From NCBI GenBank assembly GCA_022592435.1, contig JABYQS010000347.1:1-28218 (forward strand): a stretch of DNA of 28,218 bases. The letters run 5' to 3'. Under the pieces are notes generated by a model, which saw only the letters and a list, made by a program, of their open reading frames with translations, searched no databases and was not told where the DNA came from. Numbering within the stretch: position 1 is the first letter of the stretch; every line of letters begins with the position of its first letter. This document shows, piece after piece, positions 9,689-18,079 of the stretch. The position numbers and the translations under genes were made by a program. Source of the stretch: Cerioporus squamosus. Its lineage: Eukaryota > Basidiomycota > Agaricomycetes > Polyporales > Polyporaceae.

Positions 9689-10210
9689 GTGTGTTTGATC
9701 TCTTATATTTGTAGTTTCAGCAGTTGTGTTGTCAACAGCGGTACAACCATTCCTGACTGTTCGAGGCAATATACTCCTTGCCTAGAGTGACATCGTGCAT
9801 CGTCCACCCACACTCGGTCTCAGATGCACGTTCGCTTCTCGCCCGGTCTGTCACGCCTAAATAGGCAGGCCGGTTTTATGTTGCCATAGGGCTTCCCTGT
9901 GCTTACACCAGTAAATTTGGGCCCTACGGTGACCCTAACACCGTAACAGGAGTGGATCAACGATGCGTCTACGTTGCTCCTGCTCCGATGTCACGCATCC
10001 AGTGCCAGACGGTCAGTCCTGTCACTGTGCCGTGCCAGTTTTGTTTTCCCGGATCTGCTACGCCCAGGGCGTAACTACAATCTATTAGGTTAATGCTGAT
10101 ACAGTACTCTGTCATCAGATTCACTATTACGTAGCCCGTTCTCGTTCTTACTAGTCCCATGAGAGGGCGTTCACCTCAGCTTAGGCCGCCAGTACCGTGC
10201 ACACGCCTCG
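9689..10210 (-). other. LINE ORF1-ORF2 spacer
   Basis: About 520 nt between the ORF1 stop and the first ORF2 ATG. It is richer in A/T than the flanking ORFs and has stops in every frame. It contains a 63-codon ORF from ATG 10160, which I do not consider convincing, and a perfect stem-loop at 9925-9945. How ORF2 is translated from a downstream position is not evident. Confidence 0.5.
9925..9945 (-). promoter_or_regulatory. Stem-loop in the ORF1-ORF2 spacer
   Basis: On the minus strand TACGGTG and CACCGTA form a perfect 7-bp stem around the loop TTAGGGT. It lies about 240 nt before the ORF2 ATG. A role in translation of ORF2 or in RNA folding is possible but only inferred. Confidence 0.4.
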
Positions 10211-12415
10211 TTAGCGACGGCGTCCGTCTTGTCTCGGCGTGTAGGTCCGCGAAGACCTACTCCCACTGGGCTCCTTCGCATTCGCCTTCGCACCCTTCTT
10301 TGCCCTGGTCATACCGCCTCTCATCTCTCCCGTCCAGCTCCTCTCCGCGTTGCGCGCACTCCGAGGGGGTTGCCTCGCCTTCGGTGTGAGATCAGGGAGT
10401 GGGAGGCGAGTGAAGGTATGTGTTCCTGCCTCGGGTCCATTCCAGCCTACCATCCGAGGGAACGGACAGAGGTGAGTGGGGTGATTCGCCCCGCGACAGC
10501 CCTCGCAGTGGGTGATGTGACGGACGCGCCCGGTGCCATTGACGTAGTTGCTGTAGCGCAGAGCCCGGAGGCCCTCCATCCATCCGTGCCATTTGGCGAT
10601 GACTCGGGTCGGCGGTCGTATATAGACGTTGGCGACAGTGTTGTTGTTGCTCAGAGTCCACGTGTCCACACGGATCGAGCCAAGGATGGTCTTGATGCGC
10701 TGGTCCTCGCGCATTCCTCGAAAGTCCGGGTTGCGCTTGGTGAGTCGAGCGATCTCCATCAGGTTCTCGTCCTCCGAGAGAACTGACCGCACCGCCAGTG
10801 CGATCTCCTCCGCATCGTCGTCTAGGAAGCCCACTAGGGAGAACGCCCAGCTGTCCGGTCGCACTTCTTTCTCGATGATGAAGAAGGTGATCGCTTGGAA
10901 AGACCACACCGGGGCCTCGCTCATACGGCGCGCTCCTTCTTCCGAGAAGCCTCTGAGTCCCCACAGGAAGGGCGCGTCTCTCTTCCGCATGCCTTCGTAC
11001 TTGGGTTCCTGCGGGACTGCCTTAATACCCTTGTCGCCCGAGATCTTCATCGCCGCCATCTTGAGGGAGTTCGCGACGAGGCGGTTATACACGTCGTTGT
11101 CCGTGTACTCGTAGTTGAATACGACCGTGAGCATGGAGATGCCCTTACGCATCGACCACATGGAGTCAAGCCACTTCGTAGAGATGCCCCGTAGGTACAT
11201 TTCAGGCTGGTCCTTGTAGACCCTCGGGACGGTGTCGAAGGGGGATATGGGCATCGGGCGATCTTCCTCGCCGTTCACAGTTCCGCGCAGGCATGTAGGC
11301 AGATCATCCTGGTCCTCCTCCTCTGACTCCGAGTCCGAGTTCATCTCCGTCGACGACCGCCCTCCGTCTTCCTCGACAACGGACGTCCCGTCTGTGTGTG
11401 CCCGCTGATCTCTCCCCCGGAGGGCTCGTGGGACTCCGCCATCCTCATCATCCATCGCTTCCGTTCGGAGAGAGTGGGATGGCTGGTACCCTCCCTCCGC
11501 ATGACGATTTTGGCTTCGGTCGTCCTCGTAGCTCGCTCGCGCGTACAGCGTGCTCTGGTCGGTGCCTCGCGCGGTGTCGCGCATCCGGTGCGCGCGTAAC
11601 GCGGTGGGTCGCGGGGTTCCTATCGGTGATTGCTCCTGTGTTTCGCTCTGCTCCCTCCGAGGGGCGTCCCAGGTGCCTGCGCTCTCGTCCCGTACCATGC
11701 TTCGCCCGCCGTGAGTCAGGTGCGCAGCGGCGCGCGTCGTAGGTGGTGGGACATACGAGGATGGTGCCCTGCCCCGCCCTTCCAGGCGTCTTCCACCAGG
11801 CTGGACACTGGCCGGGACATACAGGCGGCCGTTCCCGATCTGGTACGTGGTTCCATGTCCTCTGAGCCGTTCCCGGTCTTCATCCTCCAGCTCCCCGTCC
11901 TCTAGGGCCATCATCCGTGTCCTCTGCTGGCTCCATCGGTTGGTGTCACGGTCGGGCTTGCTACCGCGCTCACAGTCTATTGCCCCATCGCTTTGGTAGT
12001 AGGGTCGGGCAAGAAGGATAGCGGAGCGTGCCTCGCGTTGTTGTATCGGTGTGGTAGGTAGTCGGGGTGTGATTGGATGAGGGACAGCGACGTCATCGTA
12101 GTTGAACGGGAGTGAGGGGTATGGGGTAGCTCGGGGCGCCACCCAGTCGACATCCATGTTCATACTCGATCTGCTCCTGCCCACATGGCTGTCGTGCCTG
12201 TCCAATCCAGCGCTTCTGGTACTTCCAGCACGATGCGGTGTCGGCGGGTACCCTGAGGTGTTTTCGTAGTGGCTACCCTCGTCTTCGGCAGTACGTGCAC
12301 GCGACATCGGTGAGACAAGGACGAAAGCTGACGCATTATGGGGTACAGGTGTGGATGTGGCCACAGGGTTCAAGAAATTCATCTCTGTCCGCCCTCGCTG
12401 CTGCCCTCCGCTCAT
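10211..12415 (-). CDS. LINE ORF1, 3' part: Gag-like protein with CCHC zinc knuckle
   Basis: The frame is open from just after the TGA at 12541-12539; the first ATG after it is at 12415. About the first half is low-complexity, Arg/Ser/Pro-rich and polar. The second half has folded-looking sequence (W-L-D-S-M-W-S-M-R-K-G through V-Y-I-R-P-P-T-R-V-I-A-K-W). Then comes a zinc knuckle CEGCRGANHPTHLC, spacing C-x2-C-x4-H-x4-C, encoded at 10507-10466, followed by PFPRMVGWNGP. The tail is Lys/Arg-rich. This is the usual build of a fungal LINE ORF1: an RNA-binding nucleocapsid-like protein that packages element RNA. It is in the same frame as the upstream part (12539-13315), so both probably form one protein of about 1,030 residues in an intact copy. 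Confidence 0.85.
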   Translation of the reverse strand: MSGGQQRGRTEMNFLNPVATSTPVPHNASAFVLVSPMSRARTAEDEGSHYENTSGYPPTPHRAGSTRSAGLDRHDSHVGRSRSSMNMDVDWVAPRATPYPSLPFNYDDVAVPHPITPRLPTTPIQQREARSAILLARPYYQSDGAIDCERGSKPDRDTNRWSQQRTRMMALEDGELEDEDRERLRGHGTTYQIGNGRLYVPASVQPGGRRLEGRGRAPSSYVPPPTTRAAAHLTHGGRSMVRDESAGTWDAPRREQSETQEQSPIGTPRPTALRAHRMRDTARGTDQSTLYARASYEDDRSQNRHAEGGYQPSHSLRTEAMDDEDGGVPRALRGRDQRAHTDGTSVVEEDGGRSSTEMNSDSESEEEDQDDLPTCLRGTVNGEEDRPMPISPFDTVPRVYKDQPEMYLRGISTKWLDSMWSMRKGISMLTVVFNYEYTDNDVYNRLVANSLKMAAMKISGDKGIKAVPQEPKYEGMRKRDAPFLWGLRGFSEEGARRMSEAPVWSFQAITFFIIEKEVRPDSWAFSLVGFLDDDAEEIALAVRSVLSEDENLMEIARLTKRNPDFRGMREDQRIKTILGSIRVDTWTLSNNNTVANVYIRPPTRVIAKWHGWMEGLRALRYSNYVNGTGRVRHITHCEGCRGANHPTHLCPFPRMVGWNGPEAGTHTFTRLPLPDLTPKARQPPRSARNAERSWTGEMRGGMTRAKKGAKANAKEPSGSRSSRTYTPRQDGRRR

Positions 12416-12538
12416 CCAGGGATTCCCTCCGAGGATCTCCGCAATGGGCGGGAGAGTCACCCCGCTAGCTTGGCGGCTGCGTTTGTGCTGTTCAAGGGCC
12501 CTCCGCTGCTCTTCAAGCGTGGGGGTCCCAGTGAAGGG

Positions 12539-13315
12539 TCACTTCCTCAGGTTGAGGATGTCGTCATCCTGATACGAGGCGTATGGGTGCTCACCGAGGG
12601 TCAGCTCAGGCATAGGCGGCAGCAGCTCTCCTCTCAGCACATCGTCGCGGTGGGGGTTGGTCCAGGCCGGGGTCCAGCCTCCATGTCCTTCATCAACGAC
12701 CCCTTCTACTCCAAGGAGCGGCACTTCTCGGCGTGGCGTGGCATCCTCATACTCATACCCCCGGGGGGTCGAGCCGACCTGCTCCCACAGGGTAGAGCTG
12801 TTGCTCCTCCCCAGGTCGCCCGTCCCCCGCATGCTCCTCTTGCCGTCGGCATCGGCACTCGCACTCAGGCTTGATACAGGGGGCGAGGTGGGGTCACGGA
12901 TCGGCGAGCTCGGCGGGAGGGGCGAGGAGAGCGCGGTCCTCGGGATCTGAAGCATGGTCAGTTGTCGGTTCCTCGTCCAAGTTTTCCTGCTTACAGGCAA
13001 CACCATCTGGCGCGTCGCGGCCCGGTACTGGCTGTTCAGTCCAAGATCTAGAGCCAGCGCTCCTTCCACCTTAAGGGGCGCCCCACCATTACTGGCGAGC
13101 GATTGGGTGCACATCGTACGAAGCCTCGCCCCGGGGTCCGGGATCGCCAGTCGACCTAGGACACTCACTCCGCTGCGCTCATCCTCGGAGTCCGACGCCA
13201 CGGGGACTTCCCCCGCATCGCTAGAGGCATCGTAGGCTCCAAGACGTCCAGAGCCATTCCCCGGAGGAGAAGGAGGGAGCATAGGCAGCGGCCGGGTGCG
13301 GTTTGCTGAGGGCAT
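12539..13315 (-). CDS. LINE ORF1, 5' part, ending at in-frame TGA
   Basis: 258 residues from ATG 13315 to the TGA at 12541-12539. The sequence is Pro/Ser-rich and disordered-looking, with no recognised domain. The frame continues open on the far side of the TGA into the Gag-like part, so the TGA either is a nonsense change or is read through. The frame is also open upstream of 13315 to about 13558 and translates there into coherent sequence (for example ENLITSWKLKETNFGT and TKKCRDCEKRAP), but has no ATG. An ATG at 13565 lies in the adjacent frame and would join it by a one-base shift at the A6 run 13512-13517. The true start is therefore uncertain. Confidence 0.65.
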   Translation of the reverse strand: MPSANRTRPLPMLPPSPPGNGSGRLGAYDASSDAGEVPVASDSEDERSGVSVLGRLAIPDPGARLRTMCTQSLASNGGAPLKVEGALALDLGLNSQYRAATRQMVLPVSRKTWTRNRQLTMLQIPRTALSSPLPPSSPIRDPTSPPVSSLSASADADGKRSMRGTGDLGRSNSSTLWEQVGSTPRGYEYEDATPRREVPLLGVEGVVDEGHGGWTPAWTNPHRDDVLRGELLPPMPELTLGEHPYASYQDDDILNLRK

Positions 13316-13983
13316 TGTCGCGGTCGAGAGTGTGTGGTGCAGGAGGGAGTTCCGTCGAGCTGGGGCTCTCTTCTCGCAGTCTCGACATTTTTTAGTGCCC
13401 GCATCACGTAGTGCGCGTGTTCCAGCGGCTCGACTAACGGCTATGGTCCCGAAGTTAGTCTCCTTCAGCTTCCAGCTCGTTATTAGGTTCTCGCTAATGT
13501 CTCCTCCTTGGTTTTTTGCCGCAGGCTGTGGTTCCGTTTTGCTGCGCGGGCGCTCCGCACTTCATTACAGCTCTGCTCTGATTGGCTCAAAACCAGGTTG
13601 TTAGTCACTTCGCAGCACACGCGGCCGCCTACCAAATTGGGCGGGGTCGTTCTGACAGCGCCATCTTCGCGCTCGTGTCCCGTGCCGCTTCGCCTGGGCC
13701 CGGCTCACGGGGCGCCCACTCAATTTTCCTTTGGGGGGCAGGTGCTTCTCCCCAACGCCGTACGTCCGTTCTCACCCTCAGGCCCACTCTTTCCGGCTAC
13801 CCGTTCACGGTCCGCTCTTTCAGCTTCGCTTGCCCGTGGGCGTCCCACATGCGCCAACTTCGCGCGCCCTGGCGTTGAGTATGGCGTCGGGATCCCGCCG
13901 CTCTTCCTTGCGCGTCAAGGTCCCGCCTTTCGTTCCGCGCCGTCCGTGTTTTCCCAGTCATCATGTTGGTTCTAGTACATAAC
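13316..13983 (-). other. LINE ORF0-ORF1 region
   Basis: About 670 nt between the ORF0 stop and ATG 13315. The last 240 nt (from about 13558) look like coding sequence that belongs to ORF1. The remainder carries a 64-codon basic ORF whose ATG at 13991 overlaps the ORF0 stop by 8 nt, plus short open frames. I cannot assign a function to these. Confidence 0.4.
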
Positions 13984-14709
13984 TCATCCACTACTGTCCT
14001 TCCAGCCTATCTGTGATAGCTTACTCCTTTTTCGCGCCTGCCTCAGCGCTCTCTGCCCGCCGCCTCGGTTCTCACGCTTCTCCGTGCACTGTCCCGGGTC
14101 CACAAAGAAGACTCCTTCCCCTACGGTCATTGGCACTCCCGCGAGGCACGATTTCCCGCCGCAGCGCCACCTCGTTGGTGGCGGGATCACGTTTGCTTCA
14201 TCGTCCATTTCCATGTCCGGTGCCGGTCTCGGCCCCTTGCCCTCTCGTCCCCCAAGACTTGCTTCCAGGCAGACTGTCAGGCCTTCGATATAAGGGACTT
14301 CAAGGCGCGCTCGTTGCACCGCATTCGCCCTGCACTCGTTGGCAACTTCCAGCCCGACCAGCCAGCCCCTCCACCCCATTACTCTCGTCAGAGTGCCTTG
14401 GATATGTGGGTCGTACGCTTCTGTCCTCGTGCCAGCTGCCGGTGAGTTGAGATGTGCAGGTGTTTCAGCGTATAGCCTGATTCTCACTCCTATCTCCAGC
14501 GGTCGTGGTGGCTTCCGTGTGAGGGTGTACGCATGTGCCTTCGTCGCAAACCCCTCCGGACTCCTGGGATCTCCATCTACATATCCCGTCCATCGCGCAT
14601 ATAGCACCACAGCATCTCCGTTTGTTTCTTGCCCTACGGAGGTCGAAGAGGAAGGGGAGGCGGGTTGGGGTTCGTGCGGCTGGTCTAGTGCGCTCGCTAG
14701 CGTCATCAT
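13984..14709 (-). CDS. LINE ORF0: extra 5' sense ORF, unknown function
   Basis: 241 residues from ATG 14709; a second Met follows at once. I do not recognise it. The N-terminus is Ser/Pro-rich. A central region, from about VVLYARWTGYVDGDP to LEVPYIEGLTVCLEAS, has the hydrophobic spacing of a folded domain. The C-terminus has three Cys (CGGKSC and a later one) and a Lys/Arg-rich tail (RALRQARKRSKL) suited to nucleic-acid binding. It lies within the target-site duplications and reads in the same direction as ORF1 and ORF2, so it is carried by the element. Extra sense ORFs ahead of the Gag-like ORF are not standard in LINEs. It could be a true accessory protein, an N-terminal part of an ancestral longer ORF1, or host sequence captured by the element. 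Confidence 0.55.
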   Translation of the reverse strand: MMTLASALDQPHEPQPASPSSSTSVGQETNGDAVVLYARWTGYVDGDPRSPEGFATKAHAYTLTRKPPRPLEIGVRIRLYAETPAHLNSPAAGTRTEAYDPHIQGTLTRVMGWRGWLVGLEVANECRANAVQRARLEVPYIEGLTVCLEASLGGREGKGPRPAPDMEMDDEANVIPPPTRWRCGGKSCLAGVPMTVGEGVFFVDPGQCTEKRENRGGGQRALRQARKRSKLSQIGWKDSSG

Positions 14710-15621
14710 GGGGGTGTCTGTTGGTGTATGCAACCATCGTTGGGGTTGGTTTTAAGTGGTCGGTGTATGTGCTCGAAGCGAGGGCAGTGAGGAGGGGATG
14801 GGGGGTGATTTAAACAAGTTGAGGCTAGTCAGGTTTTGTAAGTCGGCGGATCATAAACGAAGCCGATAAAATTTGCACTCTAGCATCCGCGTAGAGTAAA
14901 CGAGGGCAGTGTGCTGCAGCATGTCCTGTCTCTTCCTCCATCGTGGCCTCATCGTGCTCGCTTTCCAGTCTGCTGGTCGGTGCGGCCCCTTCCCCACTAC
15001 GTACTTACTTCGTTGTGAACAGACTCGCCATTCCAGGGGGCGTTTCCCACTTCTTTAGTCTCCGCTAGGTTTCTCTTTCACTTGTCTCAGTTGGTATCAT
15101 CCGTGCCGTTTCCCTTCTCGCATAGCTCACTCGCGCTAGCGTCCTTCATCTCAGGTTTTCCCTTTAAGGCTCTTGTTTTGGCCACCTGCCTTATCCAGCA
15201 CGCCTATGCAGACGCTCGTTCAGCGTCTTTGCGGCGCTTCGCATCCGGTGCCAGCTCAGCATGTCCTCCGGGGTCTCTGGCCATGCATGGCGTATTCCTC
15301 TCCTCTCCTGGTGCCCTCTTTGTGGCCCGGATTCTAGTCAGCCTTCACACCTTTGTCGGGTGTTCAAGCCCTCGTCGGCTTCCCGTCGCAATGACAGTTG
15401 GGCCTGGCACCCACGCATATATACGTTCTCTTCCATTGCACACCGCGAGACGGTGATTGTAGCATGGCTACGGAGCTTCAGCAGCTCATCATTATTCTCC
15501 TCGTTGGATTACGGCTGCAGCAGCCACGTAGTATACGATATAGGCCCTCGGTTTGGCAGCTCCATTTGCCAGGGACCGTGGGAAAACGCGCCATGGTGGC
15601 GGTTGCAGGAAGAGGAGCCCC
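14710..15621 (-). promoter_or_regulatory. LINE 5' leader, likely containing the internal promoter
   Basis: About 0.9 kb from the 5' end of the element to ORF0. Autonomous LINEs carry an internal promoter in this position, so one is expected here, but I see no specific motif. It has no long coding frame and contains a short uORF at 15594-15478. I see no tandem monomer repeats. Confidence 0.5.
15478..15594 (-). CDS. Short uORF at the LINE 5' end
   Basis: A 38-codon ORF starts at ATG 15594 in the context GCCACCATGG, a perfect match to the eukaryotic start consensus, only 27 nt from the element 5' end. The product (MARFPTVPGKWSCQ...) has no recognised domain. It might tune translation of downstream ORFs. 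The strong context could also be chance. Confidence 0.3.
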   Translation of the reverse strand: MARFPTVPGKWSCQTEGLYRILRGCCSRNPTRRIMMSC

Positions 15622-15639
15622 CCCTGGTGCGAAGGATTT
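15622..15639. repeat. Target-site duplication, 5' copy
   Basis: Identical to 4506-4523. It marks the 5' boundary of the minus-strand LINE. The flank beyond it (CGTGGTCGTCG) is host sequence. A few extra C bases before it make the left limit of this copy ambiguous by one to four bases. Confidence 0.9.
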
Positions 15640-15776
15640 CGTGGTCGTCGAGAGAGGTTGCCAGAACGCGGCCAGGACGGGCGCTTCGGGAGCCTCACAC
15701 GATGAGATTTCCGACCGATCCTGCAATGACACTCTGTTACACGACGAGCACACGAGCTACACGACTGTACACTATC

Positions 15777-15798
15777 CGACACGATCCCAATCGTGTCG
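15777..15798. promoter_or_regulatory. Perfect inverted repeat upstream of the 15889 gene
   Basis: CGACACGAT and ATCGTGTCG form 9-bp perfect arms around CCCA, ending about 90 bp before the ATG at 15889. It may be a dyad site for a transcription factor or a hairpin in the 5' untranslated region. CACGA motifs recur just upstream. Confidence 0.4.
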
Positions 15799-15888
15799 AT
15801 CTCACTGGGGGTCACTTCCGAGTCGCCGGCAGCACTCTCTCAGAGACTCTCTTACTTCCTCAAGCTTGCCTGCCTTCACCTCCATGCA

Positions 15889-17901
15889 ATGCCCCCAAAG
15901 TTGAAGCGGGGCCCTCCCTACGACGATGACCCTGGTTGCAAGTACATCGTCATCGAGGACCCGTGGCCAGGCGACGCGACAGGCAAGGACCGTGGGCCGC
16001 TGTACTTCAACTTGTTGTGTGCATGGGTGCGGTTCATGCTGGATAAGGAGCATGAAGTGGAATGCGTCTTTGCTGTGAACACGGTACGTTCTATGTTTGT
16101 TTACTGTAAGAATGGAGAGCACATCAGCATGACAAAATACGTCCTGACCTGATCACATCTCCCCACCTTCGGACCACCTTTCACTAGCGTAACGAGGTCA
16201 TCGTGCAGCTCCCGCAGGATGTCAACATTGTGCCTATCCTTGGTGCGCACCCTTGGCGGAAAGTCCTCGCCGGAGGCCATAGAAAAGATATAAACCGCGT
16301 GTCATATGTGTTCGCATACGACTATTGCAACAAGGGCGACCCAGCAAAACGTAGGTATGCTCAACACCAAGTCTTCCTGTACGAGAGGGGCGTCATTGGC
16401 GAGGGTGCATAGCTCTGACTTGCAACAGACAACTGGCAGGAGATCTACCCGACCGTCACCGGAGACCCGCCGGAGCACCTGCGCTTTCCAGTGAAGTTCC
16501 CGTACCCGCATGTTAGCTGGGCATCCCCGAGAGGCAAGAACTGCAACGACATAGCCTTGCCGCTCCCTCCAATGCGTCAGCCCACACCTGTCCCAGACAC
16601 AGTGAGTCTGCATGTACTGCTGCACTGCGTAGGTGTCAGATTCACTCATATTACTACAACAGAGCCTGTTTGCCCCATACCAGCATCCCTCACAACTGAC
16701 CGCAGACACTGTTAGCAACGCTGAGGCCAGGCATGGAGTTGAACTTCAAGCAGAGCAGCAAGAGCAGTCTCAGGGCCTTCTGCCAAACAAGCTAGGCAAA
16801 ACAGATCCGTATGACAAAGGTTTGACAGTTTCCATGTTCACCGCACCCCGAATACTTATCCTCCCGGTAATGCCCAGATGCTCACGCTCTCCGATCACTC
16901 CGGCAGCCATCGTCGACCGCCGACGTCCAGCCACGCATCAAGACAGAGTCGCATAACGCACCCGCCAAGGAGGAACCAGCCCTGTATGGGCCCTCGAAGT
17001 CGTTCAGGTCTGCCATCGAGGAGCTGCAACAAGCTCGCAGCAAGAATACGTCCCAGCCTCTTCAGGCTACTGAACACTCAGCGACGAATGGGGAAGTCAA
17101 TCCCAAGAGAGAAGACTCGCACAGCGTCCCTTCGGAGTCTTTTGTTGCTGCTTTCAACGAGATCCGACATGGTCACCGATCCGAGAACGCTGAGAGAAGT
17201 GAAGGTCAGTGGATTCAAATTGCGACTACTGATGGCGGCAGTTCAATGGTTTTGTTGCACTTGCCTTCAGCTACAAGAGCAAAAATGGATCCCAACTTGC
17301 CCCCACCGCCATCAGAGAGCTTCGTGACGGCCTTCAACAGCATACGAGGAATGCACGACGGTGGGTTGTCCCTCGACTCTCGCCCTGTGTCCATTACTGA
17401 CCATTAATCAATGTACCTCGGTGGGGATGGCTTGCAAATTTGCAATGCAGATCGTTGTAGTCCACCCGCGCCGACGCCGACGAAGACGATCGCGGTGAAG
17501 CAAGAAGCAACTTATACAAGGCATCCTACGACTCCCCCAGCAGACAATAAACATTCCAACGTCAAGCTCGAGCAAGACGTCCGCAATACCTCAGACCCTC
17601 GGCGTGCCATACAGGGTGGGATATGCGCGTGAACCCTGTTCATGAATGGCTCTGCTGACGAACATCGCAGATGTGGACCCAATTGCACCGAAGAGAGCCA
17701 AGGAACCAGATCACGCAGGTTAGTGCAATGCCTGCGATGCTACACTATGTCACATGAGTTTACTGATGAGCCGTAGACGGTCCCTCGAAGCGATTCAAGA
17801 GAGAGAATTACTCGTGAGCGGTTGAGACTTCTTATCATCTACGACCCATCCGGTCTGTCCCTGCGGTCATATGCAATTGCAGTCTGGCTCACATCTACTG
17901 A
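15889..17901 (+). CDS. Uncharacterised nine-exon protein, probably nuclear
   Basis: I do not recognise this gene. Exons by splice signals and phase: 15889-16083, 16188-16350, 16429-16601, 16663-16819, 16878-17360, 17451-17615, 17671-17718, 17777-17813, 17883-17901, giving about 479 residues. An in-frame 66-nt segment at 17205-17270 has GTCAGT/TTCAG ends and could be an alternative intron. The N-terminal 160 residues (from MPPKLKRGPPYDDDP) look folded. The rest is polar, with a repeated motif, SESFVAAFNEIRHG and SESFVTAFNSIRGM, about 45 residues apart. Near the C-terminus are basic patches APKRAKE and SKRFKREN that resemble nuclear-localisation signals. An out-of-frame ATG at 15884 overlaps the start and makes a six-codon uORF, which may lower translation. 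The LINE 5' end lies about 270 bp upstream in the opposite direction. A nuclear role is inference. Confidence 0.65.
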
Positions 17902-18079
17902 GCAAGAGACAAAGGGTCAGTAATGATGCCAGCGATTGCGGCTTACTGCAAGGTACTGTGGTGTCAAAGTCGCGCGGACTCCCTCACTTTTTGCTTCTAA
18001 TATCCCGAGGCTTTATACGCATTCACTACGTATAGCACATATATTAGAGAATGTACACATGTGGACATCTCAAATAACC

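Larger units (their letters stand above)
4524..15621 (-). mobile_element. Full-length non-LTR retrotransposon (LINE), about 11.1 kb
   Basis: The element reads right to left. Its 5' end is at 15621, next to the target-site duplication at 15622-15639. Its 3' end is an A-tail, seen as T16 at 4521-4536, next to the other duplication copy. In order it carries a 5' leader of about 0.9 kb, ORF0 (14709-13984), ORF1 (13315-10211, with an in-frame TGA at 12541-12539), a 0.5-kb inter-ORF region, ORF2 (9688-4667) and a 3' untranslated region of about 130 nt. ORF2 has apurinic-type endonuclease, reverse transcriptase and RNase H domains, and ORF1 has a CCHC zinc knuckle, so class assignment is firm. The YRPITLLN, HPDQAGFVPGR and FADD motifs look L1/Tx1-like rather than Tad1-like; this clade call is by eye. 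LINEs usually have two ORFs in 5-8 kb, so the length and third ORF are odd. The identical duplications and uninterrupted ORF2 suggest a recent insertion. Confidence 0.93.

Noticed and set aside
9969..10160. 63-codon ORF in the LINE ORF1-ORF2 spacer
   Set aside because: Short, no domain, poor codon use for this genome; kept only as a note in the spacer entry.
13566..13640. Possible spliceosomal intron inside the LINE (GTAGGC donor, CTAAC branch)
   Set aside because: Acceptor would be a weak GAAG, and an intron would be lost on retrotransposition. A one-base shift explains the frames as well.
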